The notes below the pieces were generated by a model. That model searched no databases. It was not told the origin of the DNA and saw nothing but the letters and a program-made list of their open reading frames with translations. The position numbers were made by a program, and so were the translations under genes. Positions 1-8,852 of a stretch of DNA of 64,000 bases are shown here, piece by piece (within the stretch, counting starts at the first letter, position 1; every line of letters starts with the position of its first letter). This DNA comes from Arthrobacter sp. NEB 688 (GTDB lineage: Bacteria > Actinomycetota > Actinomycetes > Actinomycetales > Dermatophilaceae). The stretch spans positions 2,542,001-2,606,000 of the forward strand of contig NZ_CP053707.1 in assembly GCF_013201035.1 (NCBI RefSeq), in the 5' to 3' direction.

Positions 1-1403
1 ACCCGGGGATGTACCCCAAGCGGCTGCTCCTCGACGACGCCCGCTCCTTCGGCATCCCCGTCCTCGGCCTCGACGTCAACGCCTCGCGCGAGGTCTACCG
101 CATCGAGCGGGTCCTCGGGCCGGACGAGGCGGGCGCAGCGGGCCCGGGCTGGAAGCAGGACCCGCAGCCGTACGGCATCCGGCTCTCGCTCGCCGACGTC
201 AAGGGCATCAGCGAGGCCGAGGTCGCGCGGGTCGTCGCCGGCCAGCCCTACGCCGACCTCGGTGACTTCTGGGCCCGGGCGCGGGTCAGCCGGCCGGTCA
301 CCGAGCGGCTCGTCCTCGCCGGCGCCTTCGACTCCCTCCACGGCACCGCCACCGGGGGCGGCCTCGGGCGGCGCGGCCGGGTCACCCGCCGCGACCTGCT
401 CCTCCACGTCGCCGAGCTCGACCGCTGGGACCGCGGCACCGCCCGCTCCCGCGGGGCGCGCACCACCCGGCGGGCCCTGCCGACCTCCGCGGCGGCCGAG
501 GTCGAGGCGGGCGGGGTCGACGTCCGGCTGCGCGCCGCCGCCCAGAGCCGGGCCGCCCGCGAGGTCGTGCCCGCCGCCGAGCAGCCGACCCAGCTGACCC
601 TCGACCTCGGCGACCGCCCGCGCCTTGTCGCCGGGGCGGGACTGCCCGAGATGACGGGGGCCGAGCGGGTCCGCGCCGAGCTCGACGTCCTCGGCCTCGA
701 CGTCTCGAGCCACGTCGTCAGCTTCTACGAGCCCCTGCTCGAGGCCCTCGGGGTCACCCGCAGCCGCGACCTCGTCGGCTCCCGGAGCCGCTCGGAGGTC
801 TGGGTCGCGGGGGTCAAGGTCGCGACCCAGACGCCGCCGGTCCGCTCCGGCCGGCGCGTGGTCTTCCTCACCCTCGACGACGGCACCGGACCCTCGGACT
901 GCACCTTCTTCGAGGACGTCCAGGGCCCCTACTCCGGGGTCGTCTTCCACTCGTGGCTGCTCCTCGTCCGCGGGGTGCTGCGCCGCACGGGGGAGCGCGG
1001 CGTGTCGATCCGGGCCACCGGTGCCTGGGAGCTCGCGGCGCTCTGGGACGCCTGGCAGCTCGGCGGGCTCGAGGCCGTGCGGGCCGCCGTCGCGGCGGGG
1101 GAGGCCGAGGCGGTCGCCCGGGCCGAGGCCGCCGAGCACGCCGCCCGCGAGGCCGCCGAGCGCTCCGGGCGCCGGGTCCTCGTCCACGCCTCCGGCTTCC
1201 GCCAGTCGCCGTACGCCGACATCAAGCCCGCGGGCGCCGACCCCCGGGCCGGCCGCGGGGTGCCGGTCCTCGACCACCCGGGGGGCCTGCCCCGCCCGGT
1301 CACGGTCACGCCCCCGGGGCAGGTCGTCCCGGCGGCGGCCGCGGCCCCGGCGCTGCCGTCGCGCAAGCTGTGGCACGCGAGCCCCGGCAGCTCGGGACAC
1401 TAG
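1..1403 (+). CDS. dnaE2: error-prone DNA polymerase DnaE2, 3' part
   Basis: C-terminal part of a C-family (PolIII alpha-like) translesion polymerase used in damage-induced mutagenesis. The gene enters from outside the window: the first in-frame Met (nt 9) lies inside the conserved P-G-M-Y-P motif, so it is not the start. Visible are the tail of the polymerase domain, a helix-hairpin-helix-like region (LADVKGISEAEV), and an OB-fold (about visible residues 255-320, VWVAGVKVATQT followed by FLTLDDGTG). The carboxy end KLWHASPGSSGH is typical of DnaE2 rather than DnaE1, which is longer and ends differently. Downstream, two genes on, lies dinB, so two translesion polymerases are close together. 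No ImuB or ImuA' gene is seen in the window. Confidence 0.9.
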   Translation, partial: PGMYPKRLLLDDARSFGIPVLGLDVNASREVYRIERVLGPDEAGAAGPGWKQDPQPYGIRLSLADVKGISEAEVARVVAGQPYADLGDFWARARVSRPVTERLVLAGAFDSLHGTATGGGLGRRGRVTRRDLLLHVAELDRWDRGTARSRGARTTRRALPTSAAAEVEAGGVDVRLRAAAQSRAAREVVPAAEQPTQLTLDLGDRPRLVAGAGLPEMTGAERVRAELDVLGLDVSSHVVSFYEPLLEALGVTRSRDLVGSRSRSEVWVAGVKVATQTPPVRSGRRVVFLTLDDGTGPSDCTFFEDVQGPYSGVVFHSWLLLVRGVLRRTGERGVSIRATGAWELAALWDAWQLGGLEAVRAAVAAGEAEAVARAEAAEHAAREAAERSGRRVLVHASGFRQSPYADIKPAGADPRAGRGVPVLDHPGGLPRPVTVTPPGQVVPAAAAAPALPSRKLWHASPGSSGH

Positions 1404-1448
1404 GGTGGGCACCGCACCAGCGCCCCACCGCCCCGGAGGAGACCCACC

Positions 1449-2222
1449 GTGTCCGACGACCGCGGCCGGCGGCCCGGCCCCGCGAGCGGGTCGCGGACGA
1501 CGGCGGTCCAGCGCGTCCTCGACGCCCACGCCGAGCAGCGCGCGGCGGCCCTCGGGCGGCCGCTGCGGGTCCTCGACCTCGGGGGCGGCACCGGCGGCAC
1601 CGCCGTGCCCCTCGCCGTCGCCGGCCACGAGCTCACCGTCGTCGACCCCAGCCCGGACGCCCTCTTCTCGCTGCGCCGGCGCGCGAGCGAGCGCGGCGTC
1701 CAGGAGCGGGTCCGGGCGCTGCAGGGCGACGCCGACACCGTCGGCTCCCTCGTCGGCGCCGACGACCCCTTCGACCTCGTCTGCCTCCACGGCACCCTCG
1801 AGGTCGTCGACGACCCCGCGGCCGCGGTCGGCGCGGCGGCCGGCCTCCTCGCCCCGGGTGGGACGTTCAGCCTCGTCGTCGCCCAGCGGCTGCACGCCGT
1901 CCTCACCAACGCCCTCGCCGGCCGGCTCGACCGGGCCCGCGCGGTCCTCGAGCGACCCGACGGGCGCTGGGGCGAGGACGACCCCGCGCCGCGGCGGTTC
2001 GACGAGGCCGCCGTCGTCGCGCTCGTCGAGGCGCACGGGCTCACCCCGGTCCACGTCCAGGGCGTGCGGGTCTTCGCCGACCTCGTGCCCTCCGCGCTCC
2101 TGGACTCCGAGGCCGACCGCACCACCCTGGCCGCCCTCGAGGAGGCCGCGGCGACCGACACCGGCCACCCGCTGCTCGGCAGCCTCGGCAGCGCCCTGCA
2201 CGTCCTCGCGACCCGGGGCTGA
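1449..2222 (+). CDS. class I SAM-dependent methyltransferase
   Basis: A 257-residue Rossmann-fold methyltransferase. Motif I is VLDLGGGTGGTAVPLA (about residues 38-53), followed by an acidic motif II (LTVVDPSP) and a motif IV/V region (FDLVCLHGTLEVVDDPAAAV). The GTG start is preceded by GGAGGAG at good spacing, 45 nt after dnaE2. The N-terminal 25 residues are basic and probably flexible. The substrate cannot be told from sequence; the fold class is shared by SmtA-like and ubiquinone-type methyltransferases. It sits between two polymerase genes in the same direction, so it may be co-transcribed with them. A role in DNA repair is not shown by anything in the protein. Confidence 0.8.
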   Translation: MSDDRGRRPGPASGSRTTAVQRVLDAHAEQRAAALGRPLRVLDLGGGTGGTAVPLAVAGHELTVVDPSPDALFSLRRRASERGVQERVRALQGDADTVGSLVGADDPFDLVCLHGTLEVVDDPAAAVGAAAGLLAPGGTFSLVVAQRLHAVLTNALAGRLDRARAVLERPDGRWGEDDPAPRRFDEAAVVALVEAHGLTPVHVQGVRVFADLVPSALLDSEADRTTLAALEEAAATDTGHPLLGSLGSALHVLATRG

Positions 2223-2223
2223 G

Positions 2224-2432
2224 CACCGGGGGAGCGCCCCGTGAGCCGGCGGCAGTTCGCGCTGCCCGCGGCCGCCTCCCGACCCACCTCGTGGCGGGGC
2301 TCGTGGCGTCGGACCGGGGGTGATCACCCCCACTCCGCCACCGCGGGTGGGGCCATCGCTGGCACCCCGGCCGGGATGGGGCGCGATCACCGGGGGAGCG
2401 CCCCGTGAGCCGGCGCCAGTTCGCGCTGCCCG
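2224..2432 (+). repeat. duplicated dinB translation-start region (two 45-bp copies)
   Basis: Bases 2224-2268 and 2388-2432 are identical at 44 of 45 positions. Each copy carries the same GGGGGAG ribosome site, a GTG codon and codons for MSRRQFALP. The downstream copy is the real dinB start. The upstream GTG (2241) opens a 55-codon frame that runs through 119 bp of unique sequence and stops in TGA at 2406-2408, overlapping the dinB GTG by 3 nt. The unique part holds a perfect 16-bp palindrome, GGGGGTGATCACCCCC (2316-2331). The 55-codon frame is probably a by-product of the duplication, although translational coupling to dinB is possible. Confidence 0.85.
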
Positions 2433-3703
2433 AGCGGCTCGCCGACACCCCGCCGGACGACACCGGCTGCACCGTCCTGCACGTCGACATGGACGCCTTC
2501 TACGCGTCCGCGAGCCTGCTCGCCCACCCCGAGCTCGTCGGCACCCCGGTCATCATCGGGGGCGGCACCCGCGGTGTCGTCCTCTCGGCGACCTACGAGG
2601 CGCGCCGGTTCGGGGTCGCCGCGGCGATGCCGATGTCGCGGGCGCGGCGGCTCTGCCCGCAGGCCACGGTGCTGCGCCCGGACCACGACCTCTACGCGAC
2701 GATCTCGGCCGGGGTGATGGAGACCTTCCGGTCGGTGACGCCGCACCTCGAGCCGCTCTCGCTCGACGAGGCCTTCCTCGACGTCTCGGGGGCGTTGCGC
2801 CGCCTCGGCAGCCCGGCGACGATCGCCCAGCTGGTCCGCGACACCGTCCACGACGAGCAGGGCATCACCTGCTCGGTCGGGGTCGGCCCGAGCAAGTTCG
2901 TCGCCAAGCTCGCCTCCGGGCTGGCCAAGCCGGACGGGATGCTCGTCGTCCCGCGCGACGAGGTCGTGCCGTTCGTCCAGCAGCTGCCCGTCGCGGCCCT
3001 CTGGGGGGTCGGCGACCGGACCGAGGAGGCCCTGACCCGGCTCGGCCTGCACACCGTCGCCGACATCGCCCACACGCCGCTCGCGACGCTCGAGCGCGGG
3101 CTCGGCACCGCCACCGGGCGCCACCTCCACGAGCTCGCGTGGGGCCGTGACCCCCGGCCGGTCGAGCGCGAGCAGCGCGAGAAGAGCATCGGCAGCGACG
3201 AGACCTTCGAGGCCGACATCGACGACGCCACCGAGATCCGACGGCGCCTGCTCGGCCTCGGCGACCGCACGGCGGCGCGCGCCCGGGCCGCCGGCCTCAC
3301 GGGCCGAACCGTCACCCTCAAGGTGAGGTTCAGCGACTTCACGACGATCACCCGGTCCCGGACGCTGCGCGAGCCGACCGACAGCGGGCGCACGCTGCAC
3401 GCGACGGCGGTCGGGCTCTTCGACGCCCTCGGCCTCCAGCGGGCCCGGATCCGGCTCGTCGGGGTGCGGCTGTCGGGCCTGGTCCCGGCGTCGGAGGCGC
3501 CTCTGCAGGGGGTGCTCGGCGAGCCCGAGCACGGCTGGCGGGACGCCGACCGGGCGGTCGACCGGGCCCGCGCGCGGTTCGGGTCGGGGGTGGTCCGGCC
3601 GGCCAGCCTCGTCCGGACCCCGCGTCCTGAGGACCAACCTCGTCCGTCTGGTGTGCAACCTCGTCCATCCGCTTCCGTGGGAGGACCGCGCGACATATCC
3701 TGA
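2405..3703 (+). CDS. dinB: DNA polymerase IV (Y family)
   Basis: A 432-residue translesion polymerase. The palm carries both metal-binding motifs: VDMDAFYA near residue 26 and SLDEAFLDVSG near residue 118. Next come the helix-hairpin-helix thumb (LPVAALWGVGDRTEEALTRLG) and the little-finger domain with the conserved EKSIGSDETF segment. GTG start with GGGGGAG upstream; this start lies in the second copy of a duplicated 45-bp segment. The last 40 residues are proline- and arginine-rich and probably disordered. I see no beta-clamp pentapeptide in them, though one could lie elsewhere. No SOS box (TCGAAC-N4-GTTCGA) is visible upstream, so SOS control is not supported here. Confidence 0.95.
   Translation: MSRRQFALPERLADTPPDDTGCTVLHVDMDAFYASASLLAHPELVGTPVIIGGGTRGVVLSATYEARRFGVAAAMPMSRARRLCPQATVLRPDHDLYATISAGVMETFRSVTPHLEPLSLDEAFLDVSGALRRLGSPATIAQLVRDTVHDEQGITCSVGVGPSKFVAKLASGLAKPDGMLVVPRDEVVPFVQQLPVAALWGVGDRTEEALTRLGLHTVADIAHTPLATLERGLGTATGRHLHELAWGRDPRPVEREQREKSIGSDETFEADIDDATEIRRRLLGLGDRTAARARAAGLTGRTVTLKVRFSDFTTITRSRTLREPTDSGRTLHATAVGLFDALGLQRARIRLVGVRLSGLVPASEAPLQGVLGEPEHGWRDADRAVDRARARFGSGVVRPASLVRTPRPEDQPRPSGVQPRPSASVGGPRDIS
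3673..3701 (+). promoter_or_regulatory. candidate promoter of the DUF3040 gene
   Basis: TTCCGT and TATCCT are separated by 17 bp inside the 3' end of dinB. Predicted transcription would begin near 3708, giving a leader of about 58 nt that contains AGGGAGG before the GTG at 3766. Confidence 0.4.
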
Positions 3704-3765
3704 GGACCCAGAGCTACACCCCCGGGGGCGTCGTCGCGGCGCCGCGGGCCGACCAGGGAGGATCT

Positions 3766-4143
3766 GTGCCCCTCTCCGACCACGAGCAGAAGATGCTCGA
3801 GCAGATGGAACAGGCGCTCGCCGCCGAGGACCCGAAGTTCGCCTCCAGCATGAAGGGCGGCGGGTCACTCCAGCGACGACGGTGGATCCTCGGGGTCCTC
3901 GGTCTGGTCGCCGGGCTCGGGCTCGTCCTCGTGGGGGTCAACACGACGATGTGGGTCGGGGCCGTCGGCTTCGCCCTCATGGTCGCCTCCGTCGCCTACG
4001 CCGTCACCCCGCCCCGCAAGGCCCACCTCGGCGTCGTCACCGACACCGGCGGGGTCCAGCAGGCCAAGAGCCGCGGGCGCCGCAAGAGCTCCCTCATCGA
4101 CCGGCTCGACGAGCGATGGGAGCGCCGCCAGAACAACTGGTGA
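3766..4143 (+). CDS. DUF3040 small membrane protein
   Basis: 125 residues. It begins with the family's hallmark MPLSDHEQKMLEQMEQAL, then a KFASSMKGGG linker. Two predicted membrane helices follow (about residues 44-60 and 66-84, WILGVLGLVAGLGLVLVGV and the next hydrophobic run), and a basic cytoplasmic tail rich in Arg/Lys. DUF3040 proteins are widespread in actinobacteria, usually near division and cell-wall genes; their function is unknown. GTG start with AGGGAGG 6 nt upstream. Convergent with the DUF456 gene. Confidence 0.85.
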   Translation: MPLSDHEQKMLEQMEQALAAEDPKFASSMKGGGSLQRRRWILGVLGLVAGLGLVLVGVNTTMWVGAVGFALMVASVAYAVTPPRKAHLGVVTDTGGVQQAKSRGRRKSSLIDRLDERWERRQNNW

Positions 4144-4168
4144 CGCAGACCAGCAGATGACGCCCAGC

Positions 4169-4196
4169 GGGCTGCGGCTCAGGTGAGCAGCAGCCC
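4169..4196. terminator. candidate bidirectional terminator hairpin
   Basis: GGGCTGC (4169-4175) and GCAGCCC (4190-4196) can pair across a 14-nt loop, between and partly overlapping the ends of the convergent DUF3040 and DUF456 genes. No T-tract, as is usual for actinobacterial terminators. Confidence 0.35.
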
Positions 4197-4673
4197 GAGG
4201 ACGTAGAGCCCGGCGACGACGAGCGCCGCCGCGAGCTCGATGCCCATGCTCTGGGCGACGGCCACGACGGCGTGCTTGGTGCGCGACCACGCCTGCGCCC
4301 GTGAGGCGCCCCGGCCCGACTCGACGAGCCAGACGCCGAGGACGAAGCCGATGAGCGCCCCGATGACCGGGATGACGAAGAACCCGACGACCGCGAGCAC
4401 GAGGGCCAGCGCGAGGGTCGAGGTGCGCACGCCCTGGGCCTTCATCCGGCGCCCGGGCACGAGGTACTGCAGCACCCGCCCGGCGACCGCGACGACGACG
4501 GCGAAGGCCAGGAGGACCCACGCCGTCGGCGTGTGCGTCGTCACCGCCCAGACGGCGATGCCGGCGATGACGAGGAGGGTGCCGGGCAGCGCCGGGACGA
4601 CGATCCCGACGAGCCCGAGCAGGATGAGGAGCGGGGGCAGGACGAGCCAGATGTCATCCACCGGCGCGTCCAC
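4179..4673 (-). CDS. DUF456 membrane protein
   Basis: 164 residues, almost all hydrophobic, with four to five predicted membrane segments. The family's PALPGTLL and GxxxGPxxGxxxG-like glycine pattern (VIPVIGALIGFVLGVWLVE) is present. DUF456 proteins are small integral membrane proteins of unknown role. ATG start follows CACC with only a weak ribosome site. It lies 21 nt downstream of the DUF7455 gene and is probably co-transcribed with it. Confidence 0.8.
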   Translation of the reverse strand: MDAPVDDIWLVLPPLLILLGLVGIVVPALPGTLLVIAGIAVWAVTTHTPTAWVLLAFAVVVAVAGRVLQYLVPGRRMKAQGVRTSTLALALVLAVVGFFVIPVIGALIGFVLGVWLVESGRGASRAQAWSRTKHAVVAVAQSMGIELAAALVVAGLYVLGLLLT

Positions 4674-4694
4674 GGTGAGGGGTGTGCCTCGGGG

Positions 4695-4907
4695 TCAGTC
4701 GCCGACGACGGGCTGACGCTCGGTCAGCCGCTCGCTCTCGTCGATGATGTCGGCCTTGTCGGCCAGGGCCGGCACGTGCTCACGGCCGTGGTGGGCGCAG
4801 AACAGGAGCTCTCCGCCGGCGTGGAGACGGGCGCGGATGTACGCCTGGGCCCCGCAGCGGTCGCACCGGTCCGCGGCGGTCAGGGTGGGTGCCAGTGCGG
4901 CGTTCAC
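4695..4907 (-). CDS. DUF7455 small zinc-ribbon-like protein
   Basis: 70 residues with a likely zinc site, CDRCGAQ near residue 16 and CAHHGREH near residue 37. The layout T-A-A-D-R-C-D-R-C-G-A-Q-A-Y and the acidic tail are typical of the small proteins that sit next to sigA and parE in many actinobacteria (Rv2708c type in M. tuberculosis). The function is unknown; a structural zinc is inferred from the Cys/His spacing. Divergent from the topoisomerase gene. Confidence 0.8.
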   Translation of the reverse strand: MNAALAPTLTAADRCDRCGAQAYIRARLHAGGELLFCAHHGREHVPALADKADIIDESERLTERQPVVGD

Positions 4908-5143
4908 GTCGGCCTCCTCGGCTCGTCCGGGTCAGTGCTAGGTGTTCGGTCCACCGACCCTGTGCGGATCGGCAGGCGTTGCAACAGTCAAGCACGCCAG
5001 ATCCTTCCCACGGCGCAGGGGGTGAGCATCTGACCGGCCGGTGTCGAGATCGTGACCTTTCGACCGACCCCGCCGCCGCGACGGCACCGGGCGGGCCGGT
5101 GCGCCTGTCGGGGGCCGTCGGGGGCGGCGGATACGCTCCGTAG
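4908..5143. promoter_or_regulatory. divergent promoter region, DUF7455 / parE
   Basis: A 236-bp divergent spacer. On the plus strand TACGCT (5132-5137) ends 6 nt before the parE GTG, so the parE mRNA is probably leaderless. On the minus strand TAGCAC (about 4936-4941) could be the -10 for the DUF7455 gene. No operator palindrome stands out. Confidence 0.4.
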
Positions 5144-7270
5144 GTGCCTGCGACCGCTGCCAAGAAGACCGCGACGAGCAAGTCCGCGACCGAGTACACC
5201 GCCCACCACCTCCAGGTCCTCGAGGGCCTCGAGGCGGTGCGCAAGCGTCCCGGCATGTACATCGGGTCCACCGACTCCCGCGGCCTCATGCACTGCCTCT
5301 GGGAGATCATCGACAACGCCGTCGACGAGGCCCTCGGCGGCTTCTGCGACCGCGTCGAGGTGACGCTCCACCACGACGGGTCGGTCGAGGTCCGCGACAA
5401 CGGCCGCGGCGTCCCCGTCGACATCGAGCCCCGCACCGGCCTGACCGGCGTCGAGCTCGTCTACACGCGCCTGCACGCCGGCGGCAAGTTCGGCGGCGGC
5501 TCGTACACCGCCTCCGGTGGCCTGCACGGCGTCGGCGCCTCGGTCGTCAACGCCCTCTCCTCGCGCCTCGACGTCGAGGTCGACCGCGGCGGCAAGACCT
5601 ACGCGATGAGCTTTCGCCGCGGCGAGCCGGGCGTCTTCTCCGACGTGGCCGGCGCCCAGGGCCGCAAGGACCCCGAGCACGAGTTCACGCCCTACACCCG
5701 CACGAGCGACCTCGAGGTCATCGGGCGGGCCAAGCGCGGCGTCACCGGCACCCGGGTGCGGTACTGGGCCGACCGGCAGATCTTCCTCCAGGAGGCCGGA
5801 CTCGACCTCGAGGGCCTGCTCGGCCGCGCGCGCCAGACCTCCTTCCTCGTGCCCGGGCTGACGATCGTCGTGCGCGACGAGCGCGGCGAGGAGCCCACCG
5901 AGGAGGTCTTCCTCCACGACGGCGGCATCTCCGAGTTCTGCGAGTACCTCGCGGCCGACGCCCCGGTCACCGACGTGTGGCGCCTGCAGGGCACCGGCTC
6001 CTTCACCGAGACCGTGCCGGTCCTCGACGCCGCGGGCCACATGACCCCGACCGAGGTCGAGCGCGAGTGCGCCGTCGACGTCGCGGTGCGCTGGGGCACC
6101 GGCTACGACACGACGCTGCGCTCGTTCGTCAACATCATCGCCACCCCCAAGGGCGGCACCCACGTCGCCGGCTTCGAGCAGTCGCTGCTCAAGGTGCTGC
6201 GCAAGCAGGTCGAGGCCAACGCCCGCCGGCTCAAGGCCGGCTCCGACAAGCTCGAGAAGGACGACGCACTCGCCGGCCTCACCGCCGTCGTCACCGTGCG
6301 CCTGGCCGAGCCGCAGTTCGAGGGCCAGACCAAGGAGGTCCTGGGCACCGCCGCCGTCCGCCAGATCGTCTCCCGCGTCGTCGAGCGCGAGCTGACCGCG
6401 CTCCTCCTCGAGACCAAGCGCCCGGTCAAGCAGCAGGCCGCGACCCTCCTCGAGAAGGTCGTCGCCGAGATGAAGTCGCGGATCAGCGCGCGGATGCACA
6501 AGGAGACGCAGCGCCGCAAGACCGCGCTCGAGTCCTCGTCGCTCCCGGCGAAGCTCGCCGACTGCCGCAGCAGCGACCCCGAGCACACCGAGCTGTTCAT
6601 CGTCGAGGGCGACAGCGCGCTCGGCACGGCGAAGCTGGCCCGCAGCAGCGACCACCAGGCCCTGCTGCCGATCCGCGGCAAGATCCTCAACGTCCAGAAG
6701 GCCTCGGTCACCGACATGCTCGGCAACGCCGAGTGCGCCTCGATCATCCAGGTCATCGGCGCCGGCTCCGGGCGCACCTTCGACCTCGAGTCGGCGCGCT
6801 ACGGCAAGGTCATCATCATGACCGACGCCGACGTCGACGGCGCCCACATCCGGACACTCCTGCTCACCCTCTTCTTCCGCTACATGCGCCCGCTCGTCGA
6901 GGCCGGTCGGGTCTACGCCGCGGTGCCGCCGCTGCACCGCATCGAGGTCGTCAACCCGGGCAGCAAGGCCAACGAGGTCATCTACACCTACTCCGAGGCC
7001 GAGATGCGCCGGACGATGGCGACCCTGACCAAGCGCGGGAAGAAGACCAAGCCGCTGCAGCGCTACAAGGGCCTCGGCGAGATGGACGCCGACCAGCTGG
7101 CCGAGACGACGATGGACCCCGCGCACCGCACCCTGCGCAAGGTGACCCTCGGCGACCTCGACACCGCCGGCAAGGTCTTCGAGCTGCTCATGGGCGGCGA
7201 GGTCGGCCCGCGCAAGGACTTCATCATCGAGAGCGCCGGCGCGCTCGACCGCGAGCGCATCGACGCCTGA
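5144..7270 (+). CDS. parE: type IIA topoisomerase subunit B (ParE/GyrB2)
   Basis: ATPase subunit of a second gyrase-like or topoisomerase IV-like enzyme, 708 residues. The GHKL ATPase motifs are present: EIIDNAVDEALGG near residue 54, DNGRGVPVDI near 84, GLHGVGASVVNALS near 125. The transducer domain has a QTKEVLG motif, and the TOPRIM domain carries EGDSALG near residue 487 and DADVDGAHIRTL near 561. The usual C-terminal GyrB motif is intact. It is shorter than E. coli GyrB (804), as it lacks the TOPRIM insertion. GTG start with no ribosome site but a -10-like TACGCT just upstream, so probably leaderless. Its partner subunit lies 6.2 kb away on the other strand. Confidence 0.93.
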   Translation: MPATAAKKTATSKSATEYTAHHLQVLEGLEAVRKRPGMYIGSTDSRGLMHCLWEIIDNAVDEALGGFCDRVEVTLHHDGSVEVRDNGRGVPVDIEPRTGLTGVELVYTRLHAGGKFGGGSYTASGGLHGVGASVVNALSSRLDVEVDRGGKTYAMSFRRGEPGVFSDVAGAQGRKDPEHEFTPYTRTSDLEVIGRAKRGVTGTRVRYWADRQIFLQEAGLDLEGLLGRARQTSFLVPGLTIVVRDERGEEPTEEVFLHDGGISEFCEYLAADAPVTDVWRLQGTGSFTETVPVLDAAGHMTPTEVERECAVDVAVRWGTGYDTTLRSFVNIIATPKGGTHVAGFEQSLLKVLRKQVEANARRLKAGSDKLEKDDALAGLTAVVTVRLAEPQFEGQTKEVLGTAAVRQIVSRVVERELTALLLETKRPVKQQAATLLEKVVAEMKSRISARMHKETQRRKTALESSSLPAKLADCRSSDPEHTELFIVEGDSALGTAKLARSSDHQALLPIRGKILNVQKASVTDMLGNAECASIIQVIGAGSGRTFDLESARYGKVIIMTDADVDGAHIRTLLLTLFFRYMRPLVEAGRVYAAVPPLHRIEVVNPGSKANEVIYTYSEAEMRRTMATLTKRGKKTKPLQRYKGLGEMDADQLAETTMDPAHRTLRKVTLGDLDTAGKVFELLMGGEVGPRKDFIIESAGALDRERIDA

Positions 7271-7406
7271 GCGGCCCGGCCCCCGCCGCGCACCACCCTC
7301 GACGCGGCCCCCTCGCGCCCGCGCGCCCTGTTGCCGCGGCCCCCGGGCTGGGCCAGAGTGGGCGCACCGACGCCGGACCGGAGGCGTCCCGCAGAGGGGA
7401 CCGACG

Positions 7407-8852
7407 ATGAGCACCGAGGTGGAGCAGGGCCGGGTGGCGGGCGAGGAGCCCACCGAGCTCAAGCGGGTCATGGGGCCGAAGCTGCTCCTGCTGTTCATCG
7501 TCGGCGACATCCTCGGCACCGGCGTCTACGCGCTGACCGGTGAGGTCGCGGCCGAGGTCGGCGGCGCGGCGTGGGTGCCCTTCCTCGTCGCGTTCGTCAT
7601 CGCGACGATCACGGCGTTCTCCTACCTCGAGCTCGTGACGAAGTACCCGCAGGCGGCCGGTGCGGCCCTCTACACGCACAAGGCGTTCGGGCTGCACTTC
7701 GTGACGTTCATCGTCGCCTTCACCGTCATGTGCTCCGGCATCACGAGCGCCTCGACCGCCTCACGGGCCTTCGCCTCGAACTTCGCCAAGGGCTTCGGGC
7801 TGGACGCCGACAACGCGACGCTCATCATGGCGATCGCGCTGGCCTTCATGGGGCTGGTCGCGCTCGTCAACTTCCGCGGGGTGGGGGAGTCGGTCAAGGC
7901 CAACATCGTCCTCACCTGCGTCGAGCTCTCCGGCCTGCTGCTCGTCATCATGGTCGGCTTCTACGCCGTCTTCGCCGGCCGCACCGACTTCAGCCGCACG
8001 GTCGTCTTCGACAGCCCCGGCGACAAGAACGCCTTCCTCGCCGTCACCGCCGCGACCTCGCTCGCGTTCTTCGCGATGGTCGGCTTCGAGGACTCGGTCA
8101 ACATGGCCGAGGAGACCAAGGACCCGGTCCGCAACTTCCCGAAGATGATGCTGACCGGCCTGGGCATCACCGGCGCGATCTACGTCCTCGTGGCGCTCTT
8201 CGCGGTGGCGATCGTCCCCGTCGGCGAGCTGGCGAGCGGGGACACCCCGCTGGTGACGGTCGTCGAGACCGCGGCCCCCGACATCCCCATCTCGACCCTC
8301 CTGCCCTTCATCTCGATGTTCGCCGTCGCCAACTCGGCCCTCATCAACATGCTCATGGCCAGCCGCCTGCTCTACGGGATGGCCCGCCAGGAGGTCCTGC
8401 CGCCCTTCCTCGGCAAGGTGCACCGCGGTCGGCAGACGCCGTGGGCGGCCATCCTCTTCACGACCGCCGTCGCCGTCGGGCTCATCGTCGTCGTGACCCA
8501 GAACGCGCAGGGCCAGGTCATCTCGGCCCTCGGCGGGACGACCGCGCTGCTCCTGCTCGGGGTCTTCACGATCGTCAACGTCTGTGTGCTCGTCCTGCGC
8601 CGCGACCGGATCGACCGCAAGCACTTCGTCGCGCCGACGGTCCTGCCGGTCATCGGGGCGGTCCTGTGCGCGTTCTTCGTCGGCCCGTGGACCGGGCGCG
8701 ACGGGCTGCAGTACCAGATCGCCGGCTGGCTGCTCGCGATCGGCGTCGTGCTCTGGGCGATCACGTGGTTCGCCAACCGCGCCATCCGCGGCAAGAAGAC
8801 CTACCTGCGCGACCCCGAGGACCTCGCGGAGTCCGAGGGCACCGTCAACTGA
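7407..8852 (+). CDS. APC-family amino acid permease
   Basis: 481 residues, about 12 predicted membrane helices. The first helix carries FIVGDILGTGVYALTG, the APC-type substrate/Na+-site glycine motif; helix 6 has FFAMVGFEDSVNMAEETKDP, the conserved F-x-G-F-E signature. Closest in style to the cationic or small amino acid APC transporters; the substrate is not decidable. ATG start with AGAGGGGAC 8 nt upstream. Its 3' end overlaps the LacI gene by 8 nt tail-to-tail, leaving no room for a separate terminator. Confidence 0.85.
   Translation: MSTEVEQGRVAGEEPTELKRVMGPKLLLLFIVGDILGTGVYALTGEVAAEVGGAAWVPFLVAFVIATITAFSYLELVTKYPQAAGAALYTHKAFGLHFVTFIVAFTVMCSGITSASTASRAFASNFAKGFGLDADNATLIMAIALAFMGLVALVNFRGVGESVKANIVLTCVELSGLLLVIMVGFYAVFAGRTDFSRTVVFDSPGDKNAFLAVTAATSLAFFAMVGFEDSVNMAEETKDPVRNFPKMMLTGLGITGAIYVLVALFAVAIVPVGELASGDTPLVTVVETAAPDIPISTLLPFISMFAVANSALINMLMASRLLYGMARQEVLPPFLGKVHRGRQTPWAAILFTTAVAVGLIVVVTQNAQGQVISALGGTTALLLLGVFTIVNVCVLVLRRDRIDRKHFVAPTVLPVIGAVLCAFFVGPWTGRDGLQYQIAGWLLAIGVVLWAITWFANRAIRGKKTYLRDPEDLAESEGTVN

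Noticed and set aside
2241-2408. 55-codon open frame before dinB as a real gene
   Set aside because: Its first nine codons copy dinB and the rest is unique sequence with no homology visible; it is treated as part of the duplication.
4988-7519. Very long open frame antisense to parE
   Set aside because: High-GC codon bias opens opposite frames; the sense protein has all topoisomerase motifs and the antisense one is low-complexity.
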